DNA of 64,000 nt from Burkholderiales bacterium (GTDB lineage Bacteria; Pseudomonadota; Gammaproteobacteria; Burkholderiales; SG8-39): NCBI GenBank assembly GCA_020848075.1, contig JADLAV010000057.1, forward strand, positions 42,145 to 106,144, in the 5' to 3' direction. Below, piece after piece: positions 8,961 through 20,735 of the stretch (positions are counted from its first letter, which is position 1; each line of letters begins with the position of its first letter). Position numbers and translations under genes: made by a program. Under the pieces are notes generated by a model. The model was not told the origin of the DNA, did not search any database, and was given only the letters and a program-made list of their open reading frames with translations.

Positions 8961-9074
8961 CCAGGCGTGCCGATAGGCGCGCACGCTTCTCCCCTTTCCC
9001 GCCCCGGGGCGGGAGAGGGGCAGGGGGAGAGGGTGGGGTCATCGTCATCCCAGGCGTGCCGATAGGCGCGCACG
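8961..9074. repeat. 25-bp direct repeat flanking a palindromic REP-like element
   Basis: The same 25 bases occur at 8961-8985 and 9050-9074. Between them, 8991-9020 is a near-perfect 30-bp palindrome (15-bp arms, one mismatch, centred on CCCCGGGG) followed by a purine-rich tail. The right copy contains the last codons of the HAD phosphatase gene (RARLSARLG then TGA). The left copy would encode RARLSARLE then TGA. The gene's 3' end has therefore been duplicated around the palindrome. It could also act as a transcription terminator between the HAD gene and the permease. Confidence 0.75.
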
Positions 9075-9857
9075 GAGCACGAGGTCGGCCAGCTCCACGA
9101 ACCCCGCGCCGCTCGCCGCCCGCGTCACGTACGCCGGCGCGTGCTCGAGCCGCGCTGCGAACGCCCGCACGTTCGCCACGCCCACCGCGTTCGGGAAGTA
9201 CGCGAACATGGGCGCATCGTTCGGGGAGTCGCCGACGAATACGAATCGCCCACGCTCCGCATCGAGGTCGAGACCGAAGCGCTCCTCGGCCAGCATGCGT
9301 GTCATGCCGAGCTTGTCGTAGAGCCCGAACCAGCCGTTCACGTGGATCGAGCTGATCTTCGCCGTCATGCCGGCCTCGCGCATGATGGCGACGATGCGAT
9401 CGACCTCGGCGTCGGCGAGGCGCGGCACGTCTTCGCAGTAGTCGATCGCAAGATCGGCTTCCCGGTAGCGCTGATCGGATGCGAGCGCCGTGCCGGGGAC
9501 CTCCGCGAGGATGCGCTCGCGCACGGCGCCGAGCCGTGCGCGGTTGGCCACCCGCGTCGCCTCGTCGTCGCGGAAGCGCTTGACGAGTTTCCGGGCGGCA
9601 CGATCGTAGGCGAAATAGAGCGCGCCGTTCTCGCCGACGACCGCGTCGACGGGCCACATGCGTGCGATGTGGTCGCACCATCCCGCGGGCCGGCCGGTGA
9701 TCGGCACGACGATGAGCCCTGCGCGGTGCAGCCGCTCGAGCGCGGTGAATGCAGCTGCAGTGAGCGCGCCGTCCGTGGTCAGCGTCTCGTCGATGTCGCA
9801 AAACACGCCGCGCAGCGCGCGCACGGCGTCGAGCGGCACCTCCGCGAGCGGTTTCAT
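9045..9857 (-). CDS. HAD-superfamily (IIB-like) phosphatase
   Basis: This 270-residue cytoplasmic hydrolase has the catalytic DxD motif CDIDET at residues 20-25 with Asp21 as nucleophile, a GRP motif II region, and a cap with GENGALYF. The motif IV is GDSPNDAPMF near residue 220. This layout matches type IIB HAD phosphatases such as sucrose-phosphate or mannosyl-3-phosphoglycerate phosphatases, which dephosphorylate sugar phosphates. It is the third gene of a glpD-ORF60-HAD operon, with its ATG overlapping the stop of the 60-codon gene. Its link to glycerol phosphate metabolism is suggested only by that position. Its 3' end lies inside a direct repeat. Confidence 0.8.
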   Translation of the reverse strand: MKPLAEVPLDAVRALRGVFCDIDETLTTDGALTAAAFTALERLHRAGLIVVPITGRPAGWCDHIARMWPVDAVVGENGALYFAYDRAARKLVKRFRDDEATRVANRARLGAVRERILAEVPGTALASDQRYREADLAIDYCEDVPRLADAEVDRIVAIMREAGMTAKISSIHVNGWFGLYDKLGMTRMLAEERFGLDLDAERGRFVFVGDSPNDAPMFAYFPNAVGVANVRAFAARLEHAPAYVTRAASGAGFVELADLVLRARLSARLG

Positions 9858-10036
9858 GCGCGGCCGCGATGCCAGACCAACGGATCTGCGAACTGGGGGT
9901 TTTCCCAGGAGGACTCGATGCCCGGAGCGAAGCTTGGTACGCCGCCGGCTCGCACAAAGCGCGCGAGCCGCGGCGCCGCCAGAAAGAAATGCATGATCGC
10001 GAATTCGAACCAGAACTGCAGCGGGCTCGCGTTCAT
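9854..10036 (-). CDS. Conserved-context 60-residue protein of unknown function
   Basis: This 60-residue ORF is wedged between glpD and the HAD phosphatase with 4-bp ATGA overlaps at both ends. GGAG lies 8 bases upstream of its ATG. That coupling is strong evidence that it is translated. The first half is aromatic and hydrophobic (FWFEFAIMHFFLAAPRLARF, about residues 8-28) and could be an amphipathic or membrane-associated helix. The second half is polar with Pro and Trp (SSWENPQFADPLVW). No family is recognised. A membrane-anchoring or regulatory partner of one of the flanking enzymes is a guess. Confidence 0.65.
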   Translation of the reverse strand: MNASPLQFWFEFAIMHFFLAAPRLARFVRAGGVPSFAPGIESSWENPQFADPLVWHRGRA

Positions 10037-11547
10037 CGCCTGCTCTCCAGGAATTGCGCGAGCGCTTCGCGTTCGGCCGGGCTGACGCGCAACCCGAACT
10101 TTGTTCGCCGCCAGAGCACGTCTTCGGCCGTGCACGCCCATTCGCGATCGACCAGATAGCGTACCTCGCGCTCGTACAATCCGCCGCCGAAATGGCGGCC
10201 GAGGTCCGCCTCGCTCCGCGCATCGCCAAGAATCGCAGCGCCGTTCGTCCCGTGTCGCCGCAGCAGGCGCTCCAGCCAGGGCGGAGGCAGCTGCGGATAG
10301 CGGGAGCGATACGCCGCGACCAGATCGGCGAAGGTCGCGCCGCCGCAGTCGCCGCCCGGAAGCGCCTCGGTCGTCGTCCATGCCCGCCGCTCACCGAGCC
10401 ACGGCGCGAGGCGCCCGAGCACCGCCTCGGCGAGCTTCCGATAGGTCGTGATCTTGCCGCCGAACACCGACACGAGCGGGGGGCCCGCGGCATCGACGTG
10501 CAGCACGTAATCGCGCGTGACCGAAGAGACGTTGCCCCGGCCGTCGTCGAACAGCGGCCGCACGCCGCTCCACGTGGCAACCACGTCCGCCGGAGTCACG
10601 GGGCGTTGCGTATAGCGGCTCGCGGCCGCGCAGAGGTACTCGGTCTCGGCGCGCGAGCACGCCGGACGCTCGTCTGGATTGTCCGTCGGCACCTCGGTCG
10701 TGCCGATGGCGGTGAAATCCCGCTCGAACGGCAGCAGGAACACGACGCGCCGATCCGGATTCTGGAGGATGTACGCGTGCTCGCCCGCATAGAGCCGTGA
10801 CACGATGATGTGACTGCCCCGGACGAGCCGCACGTCATACGGCGACGGCGTTGCGAGCTCGCGGTCGAGCACGCGCTTCACCCAAGGCCCCGCCGCGTTG
10901 ACGAGCGCCCGTGCCTCCACGGTCTGCTCCCGTCCGCTCGGGACGTCGCGCAGCGTGACGCGCCAGCGCTCCCCAGTGCGGACAGCAGCCACGCAGCGCG
11001 TGCGCGGCAGAATCGCCGCACCCTTCTCCGCGGCGGAGCGGGCGGTGAGGACGACCAGGCGCGCATCGTCGACCCACGCGTCGTAGTAGGCGAAGCCGTG
11101 CGTGAACTCGGGCTTCAGGCCGGCGCCGTAGCGCTCCGCGACCAGCCGCACCGAACGCGACTTCGGCAGCGTGGGGCGATGACCGCGCGCGAAGGGCCGC
11201 CACGCGAGGTTGTCGTAGAGAAAGAGGCCGAGCCGGATCATCCACGCCGGGCGCAGATGCCGCTCGTGCGGCAGCACGAACTCGAGCGGCCGGACGATGT
11301 GCGGCGCAATGGCAAGCAGCGTCTCGCGCTCGGCGAGCGCCTCGGCGACGAGCCTGAACTCGTAATACTCGAGATAGCGCAGTCCCCCGTGGATCAGCTT
11401 GCTCGACGCCGACGAAGTCGCCCAGCCAAGATCGTTCTGCTCGCAGAGGAGAGTCGCCAGGCCACGACCGGCGGCATCACGCGCGATACCCACGCCGTTG
11501 ATGCCGCCGCCGATGACGACCAGGTCGTAACGGGGCGCTTCGGTCAC
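10033..11547 (-). CDS. glpD: Aerobic glycerol-3-phosphate dehydrogenase
   Basis: This FAD-dependent enzyme oxidises sn-glycerol-3-phosphate to dihydroxyacetone phosphate and passes electrons to the quinone pool at the inner membrane. About 504 residues. The FAD-binding motif VVIGGGINGVGIARDAAGRG is at the N-terminus, followed by ATSSASSKLIHGGLRYLE, YYDAWVDDARLV, VNAAGPWV and VFGGKITTYRKLAE, all hallmark GlpD blocks. A GTG at 11547 gives the N-terminus most like known GlpD, but a GTG at 11568 adds seven residues and cannot be excluded; neither has a strong ribosome site. It leads an operon with the 60-codon ORF and the HAD phosphatase. Confidence 0.92.
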   Translation of the reverse strand: MTEAPRYDLVVIGGGINGVGIARDAAGRGLATLLCEQNDLGWATSSASSKLIHGGLRYLEYYEFRLVAEALAERETLLAIAPHIVRPLEFVLPHERHLRPAWMIRLGLFLYDNLAWRPFARGHRPTLPKSRSVRLVAERYGAGLKPEFTHGFAYYDAWVDDARLVVLTARSAAEKGAAILPRTRCVAAVRTGERWRVTLRDVPSGREQTVEARALVNAAGPWVKRVLDRELATPSPYDVRLVRGSHIIVSRLYAGEHAYILQNPDRRVVFLLPFERDFTAIGTTEVPTDNPDERPACSRAETEYLCAAASRYTQRPVTPADVVATWSGVRPLFDDGRGNVSSVTRDYVLHVDAAGPPLVSVFGGKITTYRKLAEAVLGRLAPWLGERRAWTTTEALPGGDCGGATFADLVAAYRSRYPQLPPPWLERLLRRHGTNGAAILGDARSEADLGRHFGGGLYEREVRYLVDREWACTAEDVLWRRTKFGLRVSPAEREALAQFLESRR

Positions 11548-11685
11548 ATCAGCCGCCCGAGGTCGCACAGCTCGCCGAACTGCGGGTCACTCCCGGAGGA
11601 GAAGGGCTCATCGCGGGCTCCGAGCGCGTGGGTGTCGCGATTATAGGCACTCGGCCCGAGCCCCCAAGGAAACTCTGAACAACCT

Positions 11686-11762
11686 CGTCATTCCCGCGCA
11701 AGCGGGAATCCAGCTCGAGGTCATTCAACGACTTGCTGGATCCCCGCCTTCGAGGGGATGGC
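11686..11762. repeat. REP-like pair of hairpins in the atpC-glpD gap
   Basis: The segment 11691-11710 is a perfect hairpin with 8-bp arms (ATTCCCGC / GCGGGAAT) and a GCAA tetraloop. A second hairpin, ATCCCC N8 GGGGAT, lies at 11741-11760. Such CGTCATTCCCGCG...AATCCAG units are common dispersed extragenic repeats in beta- and gammaproteobacteria. Here it sits downstream of the ATP synthase operon and could help end its transcription. Confidence 0.6.
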
Positions 11763-11831
11763 TTAATCAGAGGTTCCCCAAGCGGGAGGGCGGTCGGGGC
11801 CGCCCTCTCCAGCGCATCCGAGCGCGATCGC

Positions 11832-12253
11832 CTACTTGCGGGTGCGCAGCTTGCGGATCGCGGCGAGCTGTGCCGCCGCCTCGGCGAGCTCGGCAGCCGC
11901 TTTCGCGTACTCCATCTGCGAGGTGCGGTTCTGCATCGCCTCTCGGGCGCGCTCCTGCGCCTCGAGCGCCTTCGCCTCGTCGAGGTCGCGGCCGCGGATC
12001 GCGGTGTCGGCGAGCACCGTCACGCGCGAGGGCTGCACCTCGAGGATGCCGCCGGCGACGAACACCAGCTCTTCCTCGTCCCGACCGGGCACCTTGATGC
12101 GCACCGCGCCGGGCCGGATGCGGGTCATCAGGGGCGTGTGGCGCGGATGGATGCCGAGCTCGCCCATCTCGCCGGGCAGCACGACGAACTCCGCCTCGCC
12201 CGAGAAGATCGCCTGCTCGGCGCTGACGACGTCAACCTGGATGGTGTTGGCCA

Positions 12254-12254
<1 letters not shown>
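11832..12254 (-). CDS. atpC: ATP synthase F1 subunit epsilon
   Basis: 140 residues. The N-terminal beta sandwich contains [38 protein letters not shown], the typical epsilon sequence, and a helical C-terminal hairpin rich in Ala, Glu and Arg follows. Epsilon couples the central stalk to the c-ring and inhibits ATP hydrolysis through its C-terminal helices. It is the last gene of the operon; its start codon overlaps the atpD stop by one base. Confidence 0.95.
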
Positions 12255-13669
<1,415 letters not shown>

Positions 13670-13717
13670 CTATCCTGAAAAACCGTCAGCGTTCCTTTGC
13701 GCCTTCGCGGTGGAGGC

Positions 13718-14608
13718 CTACACAGCAGCGGCGCCGCCCACGATCTCGGCAAGCTCCTTCGTGATGCCCGCCTGGCGGCTCTTGTTGTAGATGAGCGTCA
13801 GCTCGTCGATCACGCTCGCCGCGTTGTCGGAAGCCGCCTTCATCGCGACCATCCGGGCCGACTGCTCGGAGGCCATGTTCTCGACGACCATCTGATAGAT
13901 CGCCGACTCGATATAACGCGTCAGCGCGGCGTCGAGGAGCTCACGCGCGTCGGGCTCGTAGATGTAATCCCACATGCCCGCGGCGGCCGCTGCGTGAATC
14001 TCCTCGCCGCGTTCGTCGTAGTAGTGCTCGGGGATCGGCACGATCGTGCTGTGCCGCGGATCCTGCTTCATGGTGTTGATGAAGCGGGTGAAGAAGGCGT
14101 GGATCTGGTCGACGCGACCCTCGGTGTACGCATCCAGCATCACCTTCAGCACGCCGATCAGGCGCTCCATGTGCGGCTGATCGCCGAGCCCGGTGACCTG
14201 GGCGACGACATTGGCGCCGAGGCGCTGCATGAAGCCCAAGCCCTTGTTGCCGATGCAGCAGACGTCCATCTCGACGCCGGCCCGCTCCCATTCGCGCATC
14301 TGGTTGAACGCCATGCGCAAGACGTTGGTGTTCAGCGCGCCGCACAGGCCCTTGTCAGTGGTGATCACGATGATCCCCACGCGCCGGACGTTCTCGCGCT
14401 TCACCAGGAACGGATGCTTGTATTCCGCATTGGCGCGCGCGAGGTTCATCATGATGTTCAGGAGCCGCGCCGTGTAGGGCCGTGAGGCGCGCATGCGCTC
14501 CTGGGCCCGCCTCATCTTGGAAGCGGCCACCATCTCCATCGCCTTGGTGATCTTGCGCGTGTTCTGGACGCTCTTGATCTTGTTGCGGATCTCACGCGTG
14601 CCGGGCAT
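13718..14608 (-). CDS. atpG: ATP synthase F1 subunit gamma
   Basis: 296 residues. The N-terminus ([32 protein letters not shown]) and the C-terminus ([27 protein letters not shown]) are the two long helices that form the rotating coiled-coil shaft. The central domain has the [15 protein letters not shown] block. The protein transmits rotation from the c-ring to the catalytic beta subunits. It sits 40 bp downstream of atpA. Confidence 0.96.
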   Translation of the reverse strand: MPGTREIRNKIKSVQNTRKITKAMEMVAASKMRRAQERMRASRPYTARLLNIMMNLARANAEYKHPFLVKRENVRRVGIIVITTDKGLCGALNTNVLRMAFNQMREWERAGVEMDVCCIGNKGLGFMQRLGANVVAQVTGLGDQPHMERLIGVLKVMLDAYTEGRVDQIHAFFTRFINTMKQDPRHSTIVPIPEHYYDERGEEIHAAAAAGMWDYIYEPDARELLDAALTRYIESAIYQMVVENMASEQSARMVAMKAASDNAASVIDELTLIYNKSRQAGITKELAEIVGGAAAV

Positions 14609-14648
14609 GGCTCAGGGTTCCGACGTTGGCGGGTTGCATGCGGGTGAA

Positions 14649-16193
14649 TCAGTAGGAAGCGCTCTTCTTCCAATCCTTGACCGCTTCGTGGAGCTGGTCC
14701 TCGTCCTCCTTGGGCAGATCCTTGCTCGTCTCGATGCGGTCGCACAAGGCGCCATACTTGCCCTTGACGTGGTCGCGCAGCGAGCGCTCCGCGGCGAGCG
14801 CCTTCTTCACGTCGACGTCGTCGAAGTAGCCGTTGTTCACCGCGAAGAGGGTGAGCGCTATCTCCCACACCTGAAGCGGGTGGTACTGCGGCTGCTTCAT
14901 GATCTCGGTCACCAGGCGGCCGCGCTCGAGCTGCTTGCGGGTGGCCTCGTCGAGGTCCGAGGCGAACTGCGCGAACGCAGCGAGCTCGCGGTATTGCGCG
15001 AGCGCGAGGCGCACGCCGCCGCCCAGCTTCTTGATGACCTTGGTCTGCGCGGCGCCGCCCACGCGCGACACCGAGATCCCCGCGTTGATCGCCGGGCGGA
15101 TGCCGGCATTGAAGAGGTCGGTCTCGAGGAAGATCTGGCCGTCGGTGATCGAGATCACGTTGGTCGGCACGAACGCGGTCACGTCGCCTGCCTGCGTCTC
15201 GATGACCGGCAGGGCGGTGAGCGATCCGGTCTTGCCCTTGACCGCGCCCTTGGTGAAATGCTCGACGTACTCCTCGTTCACACGCGCCGCGCGCTCGAGC
15301 AGGCGGCTGTGCAGATAGAAGACGTCGCCCGGGTATGCTTCGCGGCCCGGCGGCCGGCGCAGGAGGAGCGAGATCTGCCGGTATGCCCAGGCCTGCTTGG
15401 TGAGATCGTCGTAGATGATGAGCGCGTCCTGGCCGCGGTCGCGGAAGTACTCGCCCATCGAGCAGCCGGAGTAGGGCGCGATGTACTGCATCGCGGCCGA
15501 GTCGGACGCGGAGGCGGCCACGACGACCGTGTAGGCCATCGCGCCGTGCTCCTCGAGCTTGCGCACGACGTTGGCGATCGTGGACGCCTTCTGGCCGATT
15601 GCGACGTAGATGCAGAAGAGCTCCTTGCCCTTCTGGTTGATGATCGTGTCCACCGCGACCGCGGTCTTCCCGGTCTGGCGGTCCCCGATGATCAGCTCGC
15701 GCTGGCCGCGACCGATCGGCACCATCGAATCGATGGCCTTCAATCCGGTCTGCACCGGCTGGCTGACCGAGCGTCGGGTGATCACGCCGGGCGCCACCTT
15801 CTCGATGACGTCGGTCTGCTTGGCGTTGATCGGACCCTTGCCGTCGATCGGCTGGCCGAGCGAGTTCACCACGCGGCCGATCAGCTCGGGGCCGACGGGC
15901 ACCTCGAGAATCCGCCCGGTGCACTTCACGGTGTCGCCCTCGGTGATGTGCTCGTAGTCGCCGAGAATCACCGCGCCGACCGAGTCGCGCTCCAGGTTGA
16001 GCGCGAGGCCGAACGTGTTCTTCGGGAACTCGAGCATCTCGCCCTGCATCACGTCGGAGAGGCCGTGGACCCGGCAGATGCCGTCGGTCACGGTCACGAC
16101 CGTTCCCTGGGTGCGAACGTCGGCCGAGAGCGCGAGGCTCTGGATCCTGCTCTTGATGAGATCGCTGATCTCAGCGGGGCTCAGTTGTTGCAT
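14649..16193 (-). CDS. atpA: ATP synthase F1 subunit alpha
   Basis: 514 residues. It begins [17 protein letters not shown] and carries the P-loop GDRQTGKT near residue 170 and the conserved [17 protein letters not shown] block. Alpha binds non-catalytic nucleotides and forms the hexamer with beta. The ATG at 16193 is chosen because GGAG lies 5 bases upstream; a start 7 codons earlier is open but unsupported. The alpha-specific Gln in the P-loop is present. Confidence 0.97.
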   Translation of the reverse strand: MQQLSPAEISDLIKSRIQSLALSADVRTQGTVVTVTDGICRVHGLSDVMQGEMLEFPKNTFGLALNLERDSVGAVILGDYEHITEGDTVKCTGRILEVPVGPELIGRVVNSLGQPIDGKGPINAKQTDVIEKVAPGVITRRSVSQPVQTGLKAIDSMVPIGRGQRELIIGDRQTGKTAVAVDTIINQKGKELFCIYVAIGQKASTIANVVRKLEEHGAMAYTVVVAASASDSAAMQYIAPYSGCSMGEYFRDRGQDALIIYDDLTKQAWAYRQISLLLRRPPGREAYPGDVFYLHSRLLERAARVNEEYVEHFTKGAVKGKTGSLTALPVIETQAGDVTAFVPTNVISITDGQIFLETDLFNAGIRPAINAGISVSRVGGAAQTKVIKKLGGGVRLALAQYRELAAFAQFASDLDEATRKQLERGRLVTEIMKQPQYHPLQVWEIALTLFAVNNGYFDDVDVKKALAAERSLRDHVKGKYGALCDRIETSKDLPKEDEDQLHEAVKDWKKSASY

Positions 16194-16210
16194 GGTCACT
16201 CCTAGGTCTC

Positions 16211-16750
16211 TCAAGTCTTGAGCAGCGCCGTGGACATCGCCGCGAGCTTCCCGCGCACCGATCCGTCGATCACCTCGTCGCCGACCTTCACCGCCACGCC
16301 GCCGATCAGCGCCTGGTCGACGGTGACGTGCGGCTCCACCTTGCGCTTGAAGCGGCGTTCCAGGCTGCCGACGAGCTCCTCGAGCTGCGCGTCCTCGAGC
16401 GGAAACGCGCTCGTGATCTCCGCGTCGACGACGCCCTTGCGCTCGTTCACCATGTCCTCGTAGAGCGCGCGGATCTCGCCGACCGCCTCCAGCCGCCGGT
16501 TCGCGACGACCAGCTGCACGAAGTTCTTCGCCTCGGCGGACACGCCCGCTCCCATGACGGAGACGAGCACATCGGTGAGCTTCGCCGCGCTCACGTTCGG
16601 ATTGCCGATGCAGGCACGCACGTCAGGATGCTCGATTGCCTGCGAGAGCCGGCCGAGCAGGGCAGCCCAGGGGTCGAACTGGCCGCCCGATTCCGCCAGC
16701 TTGAAGACCGCCTCCGCATAGGGCCGGGCAATGGTGGCGATCTCTGCCAT
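16211..16750 (-). CDS. atpH: ATP synthase F1 subunit delta
   Basis: 179 residues, the usual size. It begins [20 protein letters not shown], the N-terminal helical domain that binds alpha. The C-terminal half contains the block [29 protein letters not shown], which is diagnostic for the delta/OSCP family. It joins the peripheral stalk to the F1 head. It lies between atpF and atpA with short gaps. Confidence 0.96.
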   Translation of the reverse strand: MAEIATIARPYAEAVFKLAESGGQFDPWAALLGRLSQAIEHPDVRACIGNPNVSAAKLTDVLVSVMGAGVSAEAKNFVQLVVANRRLEAVGEIRALYEDMVNERKGVVDAEITSAFPLEDAQLEELVGSLERRFKRKVEPHVTVDQALIGGVAVKVGDEVIDGSVRGKLAAMSTALLKT

Positions 16751-16756
16751 GGCGGC

Positions 16757-17227
16757 TCAGAGCTCCTGCTTGAGCTGCGCCAGCAGCTCGGCATGCGCCT
16801 TGGCGTCCACCTCGCGGCGCAGGATCTTGCCTGCGCCGGCGACCGCCAATGCGGCGACATGCTCCCGCAGCTGCTCCTTCGCGCGCGTGGCCTGCTGCTC
16901 GACCTCGGCCTTCGCGCCGGCGATGAGCCGCTCGCCTTCGGCCTTGGCCGCGTTCTTCGCCTCCTCGACGATCTCCGCGGCGCGTTTCTCGGCGAGCGCG
17001 ATGACCTCGGCCGCGCGGCTGCGCGCCTCGGCCAGCGAGTCCTGCGCGCGCTGGCCGGCGCTCTCCAGCTCCTGGCGGCCGCGCTCGGCGGCGGCGAGGC
17101 CGTCGGCGATCGTCTTCTGACGCTCGGCGATGATTCGCTGGAAGTACGGCCAGACCACCTTCATCACGAACCAGATGAAGAGTGCGAACCAGATTACCTG
17201 GCCGAAGAGTGTTGCGTTGATGTTCAC
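16757..17227 (-). CDS. atpF: ATP synthase Fo subunit b
   Basis: 156 residues. One N-terminal membrane segment ([22 protein letters not shown], residues about 7-28) is followed by a long charged Ala/Glu/Arg-rich helix that dimerises as the peripheral stalk. A GTG start at 17227 is preferred because GGAGG lies 5 bases upstream and the resulting length is canonical; an upstream in-frame start exists but would add a polar extension ahead of the membrane helix. Confidence 0.94.
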   Translation of the reverse strand: MNINATLFGQVIWFALFIWFVMKVVWPYFQRIIAERQKTIADGLAAAERGRQELESAGQRAQDSLAEARSRAAEVIALAEKRAAEIVEEAKNAAKAEGERLIAGAKAEVEQQATRAKEQLREHVAALAVAGAGKILRREVDAKAHAELLAQLKQEL

Positions 17228-17267
17228 TGCAGCCTCCCGCGAGGGGATTCGAGAGAGAACGCCGCGC

Positions 17268-17546
<279 letters not shown>

Positions 17547-17571
17547 TTACCGTAAGAGCGTGTTGAGCGAT

Positions 17572-18402
<831 letters not shown>

Positions 18403-18434
18403 CTAACCAAGTATGTCGCGAGGACTCGCCTCGA

Positions 18435-18785
18435 TCACTTCATCAGCAGCGCCGCCCAGAAAGCAAACAGGGTGGCGATGAACGTCAACAGCAGCGGCAC
18501 TGGCGCCACGCCCTTCCACAGGACGAGCACCCCCGCGAACAACACGACCGTCAAGCCGAGCTTCAGCGACTCGGCCCGCCAGTGCGCGCGCAACAGTGCC
18601 TTCGGATCACTCCCTGGGCCGGCCGACATTGCCCAGGCATAGACCAGGCTCGTCGAAAACCCGATCGCGCCGCCGGCAAACGCCGACAACCCGACGACCG
18701 CCCCGTACAGCGCGAGGAGCGGCAGGGAGATCGCGGCGGTGATGAGGACTTGCAGCCAGATGATCCGGCGGACTTTGTCGCTCAC
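18435..18785 (-). CDS. atpI: ATP synthase protein I
   Basis: 116 residues with four hydrophobic segments and short polar ends, matching the small AtpI membrane protein that heads many atp operons and is thought to assist c-ring assembly. It is identified by size, hydropathy and its place directly before atpB. The conserved GGAIGFSTSLVYAW segment is seen in betaproteobacterial AtpI. A likely promoter lies just upstream. Confidence 0.85.
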   Translation of the reverse strand: MSDKVRRIIWLQVLITAAISLPLLALYGAVVGLSAFAGGAIGFSTSLVYAWAMSAGPGSDPKALLRAHWRAESLKLGLTVVLFAGVLVLWKGVAPVPLLLTFIATLFAFWAALLMK

Positions 18786-18816
18786 GCGCCGCCTCCCCGC
18801 TGCGCAAATCCGCGAG

Positions 18817-18846
18817 ATTCTAATTGCTGGTGGCGCAGTGCGTCAA
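18817..18846 (-). promoter_or_regulatory. Putative sigma70 promoter of the atp operon
   Basis: On the minus strand a -35 TTGACG (18846-18841) and a -10 TAGAAT (18822-18817) are separated by 18 bases. The inferred start is about 25 bases before the atpI start codon. This is the only good match in the gap between atpI and the divergent hydrolase gene. Confidence 0.5.
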
Positions 18847-19019
18847 ACTTATGGCCGATCGCGCGGACGGGTCTTGAGGTGGATCAAGCCGGAATCCGTC
18901 GCGGCGAATGCCGACGGTGCATCGCAGGCGGCACATGGGTGTACCGCGCCGCCGCCTTGAATTCGTCGGATGAAACGCCGACGATAGAACCAACCAGGCT
19001 GATTCCATGCGGGGGCGCG

Positions 19020-19970
19020 GTGACGGACGATGTGGTCGTCTATGTTGGCGAGGCGCTTGCCAAGTACGGATTCCCGGCCGAACACCCGCTCGGGGTCGAT
19101 CGTCAGGCGGCGTTCTGGGCCGAGGCAGAGCGGCAGGGACTGCACCGGAAGGTCTCGGTGCGGGCGCCGCGCTCAGCAACGCGCGCAGAGTTGGGCCGCT
19201 TTCACACCGACGCGCACCTCGCGTGGGTCGCGCTTCGCTCGCAAGCAGGCGAAGGTTTTCTGGATTACGGCGACACCCCGGCGTTCCCCGGGGTCTACGA
19301 GGCGGGTGCCGCCGTCGTGGGAGCGGCGCTCGATGGACTCGAATGTGTCATGTCCGGCGCGGCAGCGAAGACTTTCCAGCCGATCGGTGGACTGCACCAC
19401 GCCCGGCGCGGAAGCGCGGCCGGATTCTGCGTGTTCAATGACGTCGGCGTCGTGATCGATACGCTCCGTGCGAGGTACGGCATTCAAAGGATTGCGTACG
19501 TCGATATCGACGTGCACCACGGCGACGGTGTCTTCTACACCTATGAGTCGGATCCGTCCCTGGTGGTAGTGGATATCCACGAGAGTGGGCGCTTCCTCTA
19601 TCCCGGTACGGGACATGCCCGAGAAAGCGGCATAGGAGAGGCAACGGGGACGAAGCTCAACCTTCCGCTGGAACCAGGGGCGGGAGACAGGGCGTTTTTC
19701 GGGGCGTGGGAGCGAGGACTCGCACACCTGCGGAGATATCCTCCGGAATTCGTGATCGTGCAGTGCGGCGCCGACAGTCTGGCCGGCGATCCGCTCGCCG
19801 ACCTGAAGCTGACGCCCGAAGCTCACGGGCGGGTGGCAAGGGACCTCGCGCGCCTGGCGGACGAGTTCAGCCGGGGTCGGATGATGATCTTCGGCGGCGG
19901 CGGGTACGATCTCGGCAATCTCGCGAGCGCCTGGACGCGCGTGCTCGCCGAAACGGTCCGGGTGCGGTGA
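19020..19970 (+). CDS. Histone deacetylase-like (arginase/deacetylase fold) amidohydrolase
   Basis: This 316-residue zinc hydrolase belongs to the HDAC/AcuC/acetylpolyamine amidohydrolase superfamily. The active-site histidine pair is His126-His127 in GGLHHARRG. The metal ligands lie in YVDIDVHHGDGVF (Asp162, Asp164, His166). The conserved GFCVFNDVGV, FLYPGTG and FGGGGYDLGN blocks follow. It would deacetylate an acetyl-lysine or acetylpolyamine substrate in the cytoplasm. The GTG at 19020 is the likely start; upstream codons in frame are not family-like. It diverges from the atp operon. Confidence 0.88.
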   Translation: MTDDVVVYVGEALAKYGFPAEHPLGVDRQAAFWAEAERQGLHRKVSVRAPRSATRAELGRFHTDAHLAWVALRSQAGEGFLDYGDTPAFPGVYEAGAAVVGAALDGLECVMSGAAAKTFQPIGGLHHARRGSAAGFCVFNDVGVVIDTLRARYGIQRIAYVDIDVHHGDGVFYTYESDPSLVVVDIHESGRFLYPGTGHARESGIGEATGTKLNLPLEPGAGDRAFFGAWERGLAHLRRYPPEFVIVQCGADSLAGDPLADLKLTPEAHGRVARDLARLADEFSRGRMMIFGGGGYDLGNLASAWTRVLAETVRVR

Positions 19971-20003
19971 CCTGGCGGCCCGGGTCCGCCGGACCGGCCA
20001 CCG

Positions 20004-20735
20004 TCAGAAGCGAATCGAGTACCCGCTGTACAAGAATGCCTGCCAGCGGTTGGCGTAGAGCGCGCCATCCGCCGGCGCACCGCCGAGACGCAAGCCGCTG
20101 GCGCCGACCATGATGGAGCTCGACTTCGTGAGCTGATAGTAGCTGTCGAGCCCAAAGCCGACGTTCGTGGCAGGTCCGGCGGAGTAGAGCGGCCGCACCG
20201 CGATCGGCGAGTTCCAGTGCTCGCCTGATCCCGGAAGCAACCGATCCCCGCGCGCGTTCTGCCACTGCGCACCGACAAAGGCGAGCATGCGGAAACCCTG
20301 CTCGGAGATCACTGGGCGACTGAAGTTGAAGTTGAGCGTATCTGCCCGCGAGAGACCGCTCGGATCCATCCCGTAGCTCGCGGTGAGCGTGCCGATCGCC
20401 GATCGCCAGCGCACCCCCGGACCCACGTCGAAATCAGCTTGTGCCTCGTGAATGCCGAGGCCAGCGCCACCGTGCAGGCCAAGGCCCGTTCCGACCGACA
20501 TGCCGACTTCGACGCTCCGGCCGGGACCGGTCGGACTCCACCATCCCGTTTGGCGCATCCCGAGGTGCGGCTCCGACTGGGCACGAGGCCCGCCGGACAC
20601 CCCTGGCTCCGGGAGCGTCAACCCTGCTCCCAGGGCCATGCTGCCGGATGGGCTCTCACTCTCCGCGTGCGCCGGGACGCTCGCCGCAAGCGCGGCCGCG
20701 AGAATGCCCAGCACCCTTCCCCCCCGTACCATCAT
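20004..20735 (-). CDS. Predicted outer-membrane beta-barrel protein of unknown function
   Basis: 243 residues. A signal peptide (hydrophobic GILAAALAASVPAHA) is preceded by Arg residues. The mature part is rich in Gly, Ser, Thr and alternating hydrophobic residues (ALGAGLTLPEPG, VEVGMSVGTGLGL, FRMLAFVGAQW), and the chain ends YSIRF with a terminal Phe, the usual signal for outer-membrane insertion. Start codons at 20735 and 20732 are adjacent; GAGGGGG lies upstream. No specific family is recognised. It is convergent with the deacetylase-like gene. Confidence 0.65.
   Translation of the reverse strand: MMVRGGRVLGILAAALAASVPAHAESESPSGSMALGAGLTLPEPGVSGGPRAQSEPHLGMRQTGWWSPTGPGRSVEVGMSVGTGLGLHGGAGLGIHEAQADFDVGPGVRWRSAIGTLTASYGMDPSGLSRADTLNFNFSRPVISEQGFRMLAFVGAQWQNARGDRLLPGSGEHWNSPIAVRPLYSAGPATNVGFGLDSYYQLTKSSSIMVGASGLRLGGAPADGALYANRWQAFLYSGYSIRF

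Noticed and set aside
8951..9073. Longer starts for the TauE-like permease
   Set aside because: They would translate the direct repeat and palindrome; GTG 8950 has a good ribosome site.
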